A stretch of 64,000 nt of DNA from Bacillus sp. REN3 (GCF_017912555.1 NZ_JAERSD010000011.1:1-64000), one strand, 5' to 3'. Shown: positions 35,134 to 43,304, numbered from the stretch's first letter. Notes: a model not told the origin generated them from the sequence alone. Numbers and translations are program-made.

Positions 35134-35337
35134 ATGATCTTACCCTATATTATATGTATTGTATTTGTTGTCGTTGGCGTTTTAATGTTAAACGGAAAAT
35201 TATTATTTTTGGTTGCTGGCTATAAAAATGGAAAATTGAATGGGAGAGATGTTAATGAGAAAAAGATAGGAAAAGTAGTTGGAATGATTGTAATTTTAGC
35301 TGGAATATTTGCTGGAGTAACCCCATTTATTTTTTAA
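35134..35337 (+). CDS. Small membrane protein, DUF3784-like; candidate SDP immunity
   Basis: A 67-residue protein with two membrane helices. LLFLVAGYKNGKLNGRDVNE between them matches the FLxAGYxxxxxN pattern of the gene at 32251. ATG 35134 is chosen because AGGTGA lies 5 bases before it; the in-frame GTG at 35125 falls inside that site. Its position directly after sdpC is where immunity genes are found in toxin operons. The function is inferred from position only. Classic SdpI is larger (about 207 residues) and no SdpI or SdpR homologue is visible here. Confidence 0.72.
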   Translation: MILPYIICIVFVVVGVLMLNGKLLFLVAGYKNGKLNGRDVNEKKIGKVVGMIVILAGIFAGVTPFIF

Positions 35338-35447
35338 ATGTAGTAAAGCAAGAGACCTGAAAAAACAAAATATACCTTCCTCTTTAATTTTAGAATCTGC
35401 GACATTATTTATATAAATTGAAGATCGGCGGCAAGGTGAGAGACATT

Positions 35448-35481
35448 GGATAACTAATGACATATTGGTTATCCTTTTCTT
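35448..35481 (+). terminator. Terminator after the small DUF3784-like gene
   Basis: GGATAAC and GTTATCC pair, extended by AAT/ATT, and are followed by TTTTCTT. Confidence 0.72.
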
Positions 35482-35522
35482 GCTAATAAAGGATTGGTGA
35501 ACGGATTAAAAGCTTAAACTTG

Positions 35523-35872
35523 GCTCTGCACTCCCTTTGGGGCCGCAGTGAGCAGTGAAAGGTAACGCAAGCGCGCTTTGCATTCCCTTTGGGGGCGCAG
35601 TGAGCAGTGAAAGGTAACGCAAGAGCGCTTTGCACTCCCTTTGGGGGCGCAGTGAGCAGTGAAAGGTAACGCAAGAGCGTGTTGCACTCCCTTTGAGGGC
35701 GCAGTGAGCAGTGAAAGGTAACGCAAGAGCGCTTTGCACTCCCTTTGAGGGCGCAGTGAGCAGTGAAAGGTAACGAAAGCGCGGGATGCACTCCCTTTGG
35801 GGGCGCATTGAGTAGTAAAAGGTAACGCAAGAGGGCTCTGCACTCCCTTTGGAGGCGCAGTGAGTAGTTAAA
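35523..35872. repeat. 52-bp tandem repeat array 2 (7 units)
   Basis: The core GGTAACG recurs at 35561, 35613, 35665, 35717, 35769 and 35821, again at exact 52-base steps, preceded by a partial unit. The first two to three units carry the same rare variants in the same order as 31345-31462 of array 1 (GGGGCCGCAG, then GCGCTTTGCATTCCC), so the two arrays share recent ancestry. The minus strand is open in all three frames. Confidence 0.97.
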
Positions 35873-36157
35873 AGGAAAGAAAGAGGCCTCCTCGTCCCCA
35901 AACAGGTGTTCCAAAATCGAAAAAGGAACGAAAAGAGATCCGGAAATTATCACAATGCATTATTGTTTGATTCATGCCCCTCTATCTTCGATTCTCCTCC
36001 TCCCTATTGTTTTCTTTTTTGCTATTGGGGAAACACTTTTAAAGATAGGAATAGACGAAGGGCGATGAAATTGAAGCTAAAGCACCACACCAAATGCGTT
36101 GTTTCTGCACAATTGTTTGCTATAAAAGTATTACTAACATAAAAAGGAGGAAAATAA
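35873..36157. other. Non-coding gap before the YdhK gene
   Basis: No gene is visible. The last 20 bases hold the AAGGAGG site of the lipoprotein gene. Confidence 0.4.
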
Positions 36158-36778
36158 GTGAATTTAAAAAGGAAATTCTTGTTTGCCTTGATTTCTCTTT
36201 TGACTGCAGCTACATTGGCCGCTTGTTCAGATGGGGAGGACCAAGGGAAACAGCAGGATGATGAGCGGGGAACGGAAGAGAAAGAGATGCAAAAGGACAC
36301 AACTGAGGAGAACGGCAACAGTGAAAGCGGGCATGAAGGAATGGAACATTCGGGTTCAGGTGAGGTTCCTGATGGCCTGAAGGAAGCAGATAACCCTAAA
36401 TATCCAGTTGGGAGCCAGGCGATCATCAATGCTGACCATATGCCAGGTATGAAGGGAGCAGAAGCAACCATAGCGGGGGTATATACAACGACTGTTTACG
36501 CACTGTCATATGATCCGACAGACGGTGGAAAACGGGTAGAGAACCATAAATGGGTCATTCACGAAGAACTGGAGGATCCAGGAGCGAATCCTTTGAAACC
36601 AGGGAACGAAGCGACAATCGATGCGGACCACATGCCGGGGATGAAAGGTGCGAAGGCAACGATTGATACTGCGGAAAAAGTGGATGTCTATATGGTTGAT
36701 TTCACTCCAACAGATGGCAGTGAAAAGGTCACAAATCATAAGTGGGTAACAGAAGACGAACTTGCACCAGTTAAATAA
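36158..36778 (+). CDS. YdhK family lipoprotein
   Basis: A 206-residue lipoprotein. The signal ends LTAATLAAC with the cysteine at 23. An acidic, glutamine-rich linker with histidines (GHEGMEHSGSG) follows, then two tandem DUF1541 repeats, each with the DADHMPGMKGAxATI core (near residues 90 and 153) and an NHKWV end. The methionine/histidine-rich repeats resemble metal-handling modules, but family function is unknown. The start is GTG 36158 after AAGGAGG. A terminator follows. Confidence 0.87.
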   Translation: MNLKRKFLFALISLLTAATLAACSDGEDQGKQQDDERGTEEKEMQKDTTEENGNSESGHEGMEHSGSGEVPDGLKEADNPKYPVGSQAIINADHMPGMKGAEATIAGVYTTTVYALSYDPTDGGKRVENHKWVIHEELEDPGANPLKPGNEATIDADHMPGMKGAKATIDTAEKVDVYMVDFTPTDGSEKVTNHKWVTEDELAPVK

Positions 36779-36788
36779 AAAGAACTGT

Positions 36789-36825
36789 AGCCTCAAAATC
36801 GCCAGCCGATTTCGAGGCTTTTTTT
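36789..36825 (+). terminator. Terminator of the YdhK gene
   Basis: AGCCTC-AAAATCG pairs with CGATTTC-GAGGCT around a short loop, followed by seven T. Confidence 0.88.
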
Positions 36826-36894
36826 AATAATAAGAATGATTGTCAAGCTTGAAATCAGGGTAAAGGAACCTTAAGAAGGACAGGAGGGAATCAT

Positions 36895-37005
36895 ATGGGA
36901 AAATTGATTCGAAAGGCGATCAAATGGGCACCAGTCGTTTATCCCGTCGTAAAGAAAATCATTGAAAGCCGTAAGACAAGCCGATCAAAAGGCTATTCCA
37001 AATAA
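36895..37005 (+). CDS. Small basic protein (36 aa)
   Basis: ATG follows GGAGGG by 5 bases. The protein reads MGKLIRKAIKWAPVVYPVVK then KIIESRKTSRSKGYSK: amphipathic, strongly basic, without a membrane segment. Similar short basic proteins (MGK..RKxxKxAPxxYPxVKK) occur in Bacillaceae; their role is unknown to me. It could be an amphipathic membrane-surface peptide. No co-transcribed partner is evident. Confidence 0.62.
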   Translation: MGKLIRKAIKWAPVVYPVVKKIIESRKTSRSKGYSK

Positions 37006-37263
37006 GCAATCAGGGCTGCGGACCAAAAATGTGCGCGGCCATGTTTTTTTCAAGGACAAAATGTTGAGTTGTTTGGTATTATCCCAATCGAAAATTCTTT
37101 GGATGAATTCTTCTGAGGCATCCAAGGCTGCAATTTGGAGTGATAGAGAAGGGAGCATTTTACCTGGTGCAATCGATTTCCATGGTTGAACAAAATGGAA
37201 ATCGTTCGGAATTGAATGTACAGGAGAAAAAAGGTCAACTTCTCTCATCGTGAAATAATGGAA
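37006..37263. other. Gap, possibly a decayed gene
   Basis: A short plus-strand stretch ending at 37189 reads LSQSKILWMNSSEASKAAIW and has protein-like character but no start. I cannot assign it. Confidence 0.3.
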
Positions 37264-37290
37264 AAGGGACTCCAATTCGAGGAGTCCCTT
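37264..37290 (-). terminator. Terminator of the TetR gene
   Basis: AAGGGACTCC and GGAGTCCCTT pair around a 7-base loop; the minus strand continues TTTT. Confidence 0.85.
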
Positions 37291-37292
37291 AT

Positions 37293-37868
37293 TTAATCCG
37301 CTGCAAGGATGTCCATGCCCTTCGTCAGAATTGGGATGGCTTTTTCAAAATAATGTTCAGGGGATTCCCCGCTGTTTTTTTGCCAATCGGCAAAGGCTCC
37401 GTAAATGGCCCAGCTTAATATGGCGGCTGCCACCCTGATTGATTCCCTTTCGCTTTCAGGTTTCTGTTCCATCATTTTTTGATAGAAAAACTCTTCCAGC
37501 TCGTCTTTGATGATGGCCTCGATAGTAGAAGCGAACGCTACATAACTGCGGCGGCACTGTGATGATAAAAGCTGCACGAACTTTGTAAGCGATAAAAAGA
37601 CGCTGGCTAGTGTGTCTTTGTTCAAGATTTCATGTTCTGCTATTTCACTGATGACATTCGTCATTAAATCTTCCTTCAGCACTTTTTCCAGCAGGTCATA
37701 TTTATCAATGAAATGATAATAAAAGGTTGCCCGGTTCACAGTGGCTTTCGTGGTTATATCTTTTATTGTGATATCTTTGAATTCTTTTTTGTTTGCCAGT
37801 TCGACAAACGCATTCATGATCAGTTTCCTTGTGCGCAGGATCCTTGGGTCTGTTCTTACTGCTTCCAT
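37293..37868 (-). CDS. TetR/AcrR family regulator
   Basis: A 191-residue TetR regulator. The HTH is ITIKDITTKATVNRATFYYH near residues 28-50. The C-terminal part (EEFFYQKMMEQKPESERESI) is the usual all-helical ligand domain of the TetR_C_7/8 group. ATG 37868 is used because AAGGAG precedes it by 9 bases; the frame extends 138 codons upstream without meaning. It diverges from the azoreductase-DsbA pair, with a perfect palindrome 19 bases upstream of its start. Confidence 0.92.
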   Translation of the reverse strand: MEAVRTDPRILRTRKLIMNAFVELANKKEFKDITIKDITTKATVNRATFYYHFIDKYDLLEKVLKEDLMTNVISEIAEHEILNKDTLASVFLSLTKFVQLLSSQCRRSYVAFASTIEAIIKDELEEFFYQKMMEQKPESERESIRVAAAILSWAIYGAFADWQKNSGESPEHYFEKAIPILTKGMDILAAD

Positions 37869-37886
37869 GTTCCATTTCTCCTTTTT

Positions 37887-37908
37887 CGACATTTCCCGCG
37901 AAATGTCG
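37887..37908. promoter_or_regulatory. Perfect operator-like palindrome of the TetR regulator
   Basis: Arms CGACATTTC and GAAATGTCG are perfect 9-base complements around CCGC. Its place, between the regulator and the redox genes, fits an autoregulatory TetR operator. A second, weaker symmetric stretch (CCGATAATTTCCCG region) lies 20 bases further on. Confidence 0.8.
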
Positions 37909-38055
37909 TATAAACGATAAAATCGGGAAATTATCGGTTGAGTCATTATATTATAATAATTACAATCTAATAGTACAACAAGTGTTGGATAAACAAAAGG
38001 TGTTTTATACGTGTTGATGCCAAACTTGAATAAAAAATCAATGGAGGATTCAAAT

Positions 38056-38691
38056 ATGAATATATTGGTAGTAAAAGCGAACAACCGTCCGGATGGTATT
38101 TCATCTAAAATGTATGATGCTTTCATGCAATCTGTAAAGGGTGCGGAAAACGCAATTGTAACAACATATGATGTTTTTGCAGAGGACATGCCATATATTG
38201 GCCAGGAACTGTTCGATGCATTCGGCAAATTGCAAAACGGTGCTGAGTTGATAGATGTGGAAAAGCGCCTGCTTGCTGCCAAGCAAAAAGCAAAAGAGGC
38301 ATTTGCTGCTGCTGATGTCGTTGTTATCGCCTTTCCATTATGGAACTTTACAGTGCCAGCAAGGCTGCATACATTTATAGACTATATTTGTGAGGCTGGC
38401 TTTACGTTCAAATATGGAGCAGATGGAAATCTCGTCCACTTGCTTGCTGACAAAAAGGTCATTCTTCTCAATGCACGCGGAGGGGTTTATTCTGCGCCAG
38501 AAATGCAGCCGATGGAGATGGCTGTTAACTATATGCGTGCCATTTTTGCAAACATGTTTGGCATGGAAATCATTGACGAAGTCATTATTGAAGGCCACAA
38601 TGCAAATCCGGCGCAAGCCGAAGAAATCGTCCAGGCTGGGTTGAAGCGTGTGGCTGAGGCAGGAGCTAAACTGGTTTACGAGACAGTTTAA
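38056..38691 (+). CDS. FMN-dependent NADH-azoreductase (AzoR type)
   Basis: A 211-residue flavodoxin-fold quinone/azo reductase. The N-terminal VVKANNRPDGISSKMYDAF contains the FMN phosphate loop. FPLWNFTVPARLHTFIDYI near residue 100 is the conserved PMYNFxxPxxLKxxID motif, and NARGGVYS binds the flavin ring. It reduces quinones and azo compounds with NADH and is usually induced by electrophile stress. GGAGG precedes ATG 38056; the frame opens 15 codons earlier without need. It is followed by a DsbA-like gene and faces the TetR regulator. Confidence 0.92.
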   Translation: MNILVVKANNRPDGISSKMYDAFMQSVKGAENAIVTTYDVFAEDMPYIGQELFDAFGKLQNGAELIDVEKRLLAAKQKAKEAFAAADVVVIAFPLWNFTVPARLHTFIDYICEAGFTFKYGADGNLVHLLADKKVILLNARGGVYSAPEMQPMEMAVNYMRAIFANMFGMEIIDEVIIEGHNANPAQAEEIVQAGLKRVAEAGAKLVYETV

Positions 38692-38731
38692 AATCCAAAC
38701 TGGAAATTATTGATAGGGAAGGGTGTTTGCA

Positions 38732-39457
38732 ATGAAGATTGAAGTATGGTCCGACTATGTTTGTCCATTTTGCTATATTGGAAAGAGGACGTTGGAGCAG
38801 GCATTAGAAAATTTTCCGCATAAGGATGAGGTGCAAGTCAGCTATAAAGCGTTCCAGCTAGATCCCAATACAAAAAGCGATGAGAATATTTCCGTCCATG
38901 AAGCGCTGGCGAACAAATATGAGATTTCAGTTGACGAGGCGAAAGCGATGAACAATCAACTTGTTGCCAGGGCTGCAGAGGTTGGATTAACCTATAACTT
39001 CGATCAAGTCAAGCAGACGAATACACTTGATGCACATCGTTTGGCGAAGTACGCTGAAACTAAAGGCAAAGGAAAAGAGATGGCAGAACGTTTAATGAAA
39101 GGCTATTTCACTGAATCGAAGTTTCTTGGCAAGCTTGATACATTGATTGAACTGGCAGTTGAAGCAGGACTTGATCGGGAAGAAACAGAAACGGTGTTGA
39201 AGACCGATGGTTTTGCTGCAAGTGTCCAGGAAGACCAGGCAGAGGCTGCCAAGCTGCAAGTGCAGGGTGTCCCGTTCTTTGTAATTAACCGTAAGTATGC
39301 GATATCTGGCGCACAGCCTGTAACCGCATTTGCTGATACACTGCAGAAAGTATGGGAAGAAGAAAACAAAGCAGCACCTCTTCAACAAATTGATACAGGC
39401 CAAGGTGCCGTCTGTACGGATGATCACTGCGATATTCCAGGCAGCAAAAATGAATAA
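38732..39457 (+). CDS. DsbA family oxidoreductase (FrnE-like)
   Basis: A 241-residue thioredoxin-fold protein. The active site is SDYVCPFCYIGKRTLEQ near residue 11 (CPFC), followed by an all-helical insertion and the cis-Pro region QGVPFFVINRKYAISGAQP near residue 180. This is the cytoplasmic FrnE-type DsbA branch, without a signal peptide. The C-terminus carries an extra CTDDHC pair that could bind metal or form a second disulfide. ATG 38732 has AAGGG 8 bases before it. It is probably co-transcribed with the azoreductase gene, 40 bases upstream. Confidence 0.92.
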   Translation: MKIEVWSDYVCPFCYIGKRTLEQALENFPHKDEVQVSYKAFQLDPNTKSDENISVHEALANKYEISVDEAKAMNNQLVARAAEVGLTYNFDQVKQTNTLDAHRLAKYAETKGKGKEMAERLMKGYFTESKFLGKLDTLIELAVEAGLDREETETVLKTDGFAASVQEDQAEAAKLQVQGVPFFVINRKYAISGAQPVTAFADTLQKVWEEENKAAPLQQIDTGQGAVCTDDHCDIPGSKNE

Positions 39458-39465
39458 CTCTTTTA

Positions 39466-39496
39466 ACAGGCTTCCGTTGAGGAAGCTTGTTTTTTT
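39466..39496 (+). terminator. Terminator of the azoreductase-DsbA unit
   Basis: CAGGCTTCC pairs with GGAAGCTTG (one G-U) and is followed by a run of T. Confidence 0.85.
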
Positions 39497-39667
39497 GGGT
39501 GGGGAGGAAATAGATACAAGGATGGCGAATAATGAATTAAAATCCTTTCCGCTTATGGATGTCAAAGGTCAGCGAAGTTTCTGCTAGCATGAAGATACTA
39601 TACTGATAGCAGACACAATCATTATGCTATCAGTGAAGAAAAGACCTTAACTGCTGGGGGAAAATGA

Positions 39668-40450
39668 ATGATGAGTTATAGCTGGCATTCTTGCCCTGTG
39701 TCTATGAAAACCTTTGTGCAACATCTGAATGACGGGATGAGAAAAATCCTTGGCAGCAATCTGGCAGGTATTTATTTGCATGGATCCCTGTCAATGGGCG
39801 GCTTCCACCCTGACAAAAGCGATATTGATCTGGTCGCAGTCGTAATCAGGCCAATATCCAAAATGGACAAAAAACGATTGATGCTTTTTTTCCTGAAGCA
39901 CTCAAAGGATCCATATCCAGTAGAAATAAGTATTTTAGGAATTCAGCAGCTTGAATACTGGAAACACCCCAGCACTTTTGAATTTCATTATAGTGAAGCA
40001 TGGAGGGGAGCTTTTGAGAAAGAAGGCTACCTTATCCATCCTGAAATGAAAGATCCAGATTTAGCGGCTCATGTAACCACCATCCGTCAGCAAGGAATGG
40101 TTATTAGCGGCCGGCCAATTTTGGATATCTTTCCTTCGCTTCCCCGTCCAGATTATCTTGATTCGATCCTTGGCGATATCAGGGATTGCCAGGCAGGAAT
40201 CGAGAAGGAACCAGTCTATTGTATTTTAAACATGATAAGGTGTTATATTTTTCTTGAAACTGGAAAAATTGTCTCCAAGCATGAAGCGGGGAAATGGAAA
40301 ATATATGGATTCCCTCCCGAATTCCAATTAACCGTACAAAAAGCAGCTGCTGAATACGAAATACCGTATCCTGCCATCGGATTTACAAAAACGGAATTAC
40401 TAAGGTTCAAGAATTACATGAGAAAACTGATAGAATCTTGTATCAATTGA
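39668..40450 (+). CDS. Aminoglycoside adenylyltransferase-like nucleotidyltransferase
   Basis: A 260-residue protein. LAGIYLHGSLSMGGFHPDKS followed by DIDLVAV carries the nucleotidyltransferase GS...DxD motif near residues 38-55. A DUF4111-type helical domain follows (LNMIRCYIFLETGKIVSKHE resembles the ANT(3'')/ANT(9) core). These enzymes transfer AMP to spectinomycin or streptomycin; chromosomal Bacillus homologues may not confer resistance. GGGGG lies 7 bases before the ATG. It is monocistronic, with a terminator after it. Confidence 0.85.
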   Translation: MMSYSWHSCPVSMKTFVQHLNDGMRKILGSNLAGIYLHGSLSMGGFHPDKSDIDLVAVVIRPISKMDKKRLMLFFLKHSKDPYPVEISILGIQQLEYWKHPSTFEFHYSEAWRGAFEKEGYLIHPEMKDPDLAAHVTTIRQQGMVISGRPILDIFPSLPRPDYLDSILGDIRDCQAGIEKEPVYCILNMIRCYIFLETGKIVSKHEAGKWKIYGFPPEFQLTVQKAAAEYEIPYPAIGFTKTELLRFKNYMRKLIESCIN

Positions 40451-40453
40451 GAA

Positions 40454-40487
40454 GGCCTCCTGATGATACAGGAGGTCTTTCTTTCTT
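40454..40487 (+). terminator. Terminator of the nucleotidyltransferase gene
   Basis: GGCCTCCTG and CAGGAGGTC pair (one G-U) around 6 bases and are followed by TTTCTTTCTT. Confidence 0.88.
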
Positions 40488-40609
40488 GCAAATGCCTAAA
40501 AATTCGGAAAAACTCTGGATTGATTTTTTGCAGACTGGTATAATCGAATTTATATTTTATTATAATATCGCTTTAATGCGTTAATAAACAGGCGACGGAG
40601 GGGAAATCC

Positions 40610-41785
40610 ATGAAGATAAACGGATCAGAGAAAATGAAGCGAATGACGTCCAGTATTTTTCAGGAAGTAGTGGAAAGGAAGCATGCGGCACTGGCAAACG
40701 GCAAGGATGTCATTGACTTGAGCATCGGCAGTCCAGATTTCCCGCCTCCACAATTTGTGATTGATACATTGGTTGAGCATTCGAAAAACCCAGGGAATTA
40801 CTTTTACACATTGAGGGGAATCGAAGCTTTCAATGAAGCGGTTGCCCATTTCTACTATGAACGCTATGATGCAGAGATTGATAGCAAAAGGGAAGTTTTG
40901 CAGCTGATGGGTTCACAGGATGGACTTGCCCACTTGGCGACCGCAATCGTGAATCCAGGCGATTATGTTTTGGTTCCAGACCCTGGTTACCCCATATATG
41001 AAGCAAGCGTGACGATAGCTGGCGGTAAAATCCATCCAATGCCATTGCTTGCTGAAAATAAATTTTTGCCGAAGCTGGAGGATATCCCTTCGGAAGTGCT
41101 GCAGAGGACAAAAATGATGATTTTGAGCTATCCTGGCAACCCTGTTACCGCACTTGCTGACAGGGCTTTTTTTGAAGAGGTCATTGTGTTTGCAAAGATA
41201 CATAACATTATAGTTGTGCATGACTTTGCATATTCAGAATTGATTTATGACAGCAACCCGCAAATCAGCTTCATGTCCGTGCCTGGCGCGAAGGAAGTAG
41301 GGGTGGAATTCAATTCGCTTTCGAAAACCTTCAACATGGCTGGCTGCAGGATAGGCTATATGGTTGGAAACACCGAAGTGATCGACCTCCTCTCCTCTTT
41401 CAAGTCGCATATTGACTACGGGGTCTTCTATCCGATTCAAATGGCTGCTGTTGCCGCTTTGACGTCTGATTACTCCTTTCTGGAGGATCAGGTGAGGCAA
41501 TACGAATTAAGAAGGAATGCTCTGGTGACAGGATTGAGGAATAGCGGATGGGCTGTTGCGAACTCTCCAGCGACCATGTTTGTCTGGGCAAAAATCCCTG
41601 CAGGATGGAAATCTCGTGATTTTGCCTTTCAATTGATCGATGAAGAAGGAATTGTTGTTGTGCCAGGGGATGCCTTTGGCAAACAGGGAGAGGGCTACGT
41701 CAGGATTGCTCTCGTCCAGCCGCCGGAACGGTTGGAAGAAGCAGCACAGAGAGTAAATCAATTTTTGCTTGAGTTTTCCGTGTAG
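40610..41785 (+). CDS. Class I/II aminotransferase (LL-DAP aminotransferase-like)
   Basis: A 391-residue fold-type I PLP enzyme. VIDLSIGSPDFPPPQFVIDT is the typical N-terminus, DPGYPIYEASV and SYPGNPVTALAD line the active site, and EFNSLSKTFNMAGCRIGY holds the PLP lysine near residue 230. The last segment GYVRIALVQPPERLEEAAQR carries the substrate-carboxylate arginine. It resembles LL-diaminopimelate and MalY/PatB-branch aminotransferases; in a Bacillus the substrate is more likely an aromatic or sulfur-linked amino acid. GGAGGGG lies 6 bases before the ATG. Confidence 0.88.
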   Translation: MKINGSEKMKRMTSSIFQEVVERKHAALANGKDVIDLSIGSPDFPPPQFVIDTLVEHSKNPGNYFYTLRGIEAFNEAVAHFYYERYDAEIDSKREVLQLMGSQDGLAHLATAIVNPGDYVLVPDPGYPIYEASVTIAGGKIHPMPLLAENKFLPKLEDIPSEVLQRTKMMILSYPGNPVTALADRAFFEEVIVFAKIHNIIVVHDFAYSELIYDSNPQISFMSVPGAKEVGVEFNSLSKTFNMAGCRIGYMVGNTEVIDLLSSFKSHIDYGVFYPIQMAAVAALTSDYSFLEDQVRQYELRRNALVTGLRNSGWAVANSPATMFVWAKIPAGWKSRDFAFQLIDEEGIVVVPGDAFGKQGEGYVRIALVQPPERLEEAAQRVNQFLLEFSV

Positions 41786-41940
41786 ATTTGGATAGGGAAA
41801 TCATCCAGTATCGACTAGATTAATTTTTCAAGTAAAAGGGATGAAGCGGGGAATCAATCTCCCAAGCTTCATCTCTATTTGTTTTACATGAACTTTCCTT
41901 GTTTGCTGTACCATCCCAGTATAACCTTGTCAGCAATAAA

Positions 41941-42639
41941 TTATCTTTCCGCTCCTGTCTCCAAAAGTTCTTCCTGTTCGATCGGCCAATTTTCAAGGTT
42001 ATAGGCCATGTCCCAAAAAAGGAATTCATATTGGCTGCTGATGATGAAATGCTGCTTCATTTTATGACGTTCCTCCGCAGTAGATTGCTTGGCAAGCTGG
42101 TCAAGCCGCACTATTTGCTCATTCACAAGCGTGGCGAACCATTCACCTCCATATGCATTGATCCATTCCTGATAAATTGGTTCTTCTGGAGCTTTCCCTT
42201 TGAGAAGTCTGCCGATTTCATAATAAATCCAGTAGCATGGCAAAAGTGCTGCAATGATTTCTCCGAGGTTTCCTGCAGCAGCTACCCGGTAAAGGTGGGA
42301 GGTATAGGCGTAAGCGGTCGGGGAAGGCATGAAGCTGGCAATTTCATCATCCGTCACCCTAAGCTGCTTGATAAAACTCTCATGAAGGCCAAGCTCTGCT
42401 TCATATGTACCCTGCGCATGCGCAGCAAGCCTTGAGGTTGTGAATAAATCATCTGCTTTTGAAGCGGCAATTGCCTGAACCCTCGCAAAATGTGAAAGAT
42501 AGTAGGAGTCCTGTAAAACATAATAACGGAATGACTCTAATGACAGACTCCCATCTGCGATTCCTCTGACAAAGGGGTGATTGAAATTTGCATCCCAAAT
42601 CGGCTTTGATTCTTCACGAATCTGGTTTGTGAATGTCAT
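41941..42639 (-). CDS. tenA: Thiaminase II / aminopyrimidine aminohydrolase TenA
   Basis: A 232-residue all-helical TenA. Family motifs include WDANFNHPFVRGIADGSL, FRYYVLQDSYYLSHFARVQA, and the substrate cysteine in IIAALLPCYWIYYEIG near residue 135; the conserved glutamates follow near 205. It hydrolyses aminopyrimidine breakdown products of thiamine in the salvage route. ATG 42639 follows AGGAGG. It sits alone under a TPP riboswitch and terminator, so it is made only when thiamine pyrophosphate is scarce. Confidence 0.94.
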   Translation of the reverse strand: MTFTNQIREESKPIWDANFNHPFVRGIADGSLSLESFRYYVLQDSYYLSHFARVQAIAASKADDLFTTSRLAAHAQGTYEAELGLHESFIKQLRVTDDEIASFMPSPTAYAYTSHLYRVAAAGNLGEIIAALLPCYWIYYEIGRLLKGKAPEEPIYQEWINAYGGEWFATLVNEQIVRLDQLAKQSTAEERHKMKQHFIISSQYEFLFWDMAYNLENWPIEQEELLETGAER

Positions 42640-42666
42640 GATAATTCCTCCTGAAATTTTATTCCA

Positions 42667-42700
42667 ATAAAAAAACCACATTCCTAATGGGAATGTGGTT
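42667..42700 (-). terminator. Expression-platform terminator of the TPP riboswitch
   Basis: On the minus strand AACCACATTCCC pairs with GGAATGTGGTT and is followed by seven T. It lies 28 bases before the tenA start codon. Confidence 0.92.
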
Positions 42701-42734
42701 GTATTGGCAACAGTCTATAGTATGTTTCCAAAAG

Positions 42735-42824
42735 CCACTTCCCTACGCTGGTATGATCCAGATCAGGTTCCAAGGGTCTTAAAGTAAGACTTTAATCTCA
42801 GCCTTTAAAAGGCTCCCCCAGTGG
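42735..42824 (-). ncRNA. TPP riboswitch (THI element)
   Basis: Read on the minus strand, the aptamer contains GGGGAGCC, GGCTGAGA, GACCCTTGGAACCTGATCTG and then GATCATACCAGCGTAGGGAA, all conserved blocks of the thiamine pyrophosphate aptamer. The closing helix pairs CCACT with AGTGG. It controls tenA. Confidence 0.97.
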
Positions 42825-43006
42825 TTCAATTCATATATGAACTTTTATCCATCATTACACTGCCATTTTGTCAGCCATATTGTTAAAAATCAAGCGATTT
42901 ACATCTATGTGAAAAAATAATGAATTAATTGTGAACATTATGTGACATTTAATACTGGATTCTGTTAATATAAAAACATGTAAACCAAAAAGTGGAGGAA
43001 TGAGAA

Positions 43007-43216
43007 GTGGGCAAACTTCTTATGTATTTTTATTTGATTGTTGGCTTTTATTGTATTGTAAGCGGATTCCTCGCCATTTTTTCCCACGGTTTCCAGCATG
43101 CGATCCTGTCACTTTTTCTTGCTGTTTTTAACTTTGGGATGTATGCGCTTTTCAAAAAAGAGGGAAGGATCCCAAAACTGCGTTTGGTTAAAGGGCACAA
43201 AAAAAGTTTCGTTTGA
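43007..43216 (+). CDS. Small membrane protein (69 aa)
   Basis: Two hydrophobic helices (LLMYFYLIVGFYCIVSGFLA and HAILSLFLAVFNFGMYALF) are followed by a short basic tail. GTG 43007 has GGAGG 9 bases before it, and a terminator follows. The family is unknown to me. Confidence 0.7.
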   Translation: MGKLLMYFYLIVGFYCIVSGFLAIFSHGFQHAILSLFLAVFNFGMYALFKKEGRIPKLRLVKGHKKSFV

Positions 43217-43220
43217 CCTG

Positions 43221-43251
43221 CAGCTGTTCCCAAAAGGAACAGTTGTTTTTT
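43221..43251 (+). terminator. Terminator of the small membrane protein gene
   Basis: CAGCTGTTCC and GGAACAGTTG pair around 5 bases, followed by six T. Confidence 0.9.
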
Positions 43252-43304
43252 GGTGGAGGGAATAATAAGTTTTCAAGCGAATTGATAAGGAGGAGGAGAG
43301 TCCG

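Noticed and set aside
35483-35953. Same type of long minus frames over array 2 and array 3
   Set aside because: Same artefact of the repeat.
36985-37275. 96-codon minus frame
   Set aside because: No ribosome site; overlaps the small basic protein gene and a terminator.
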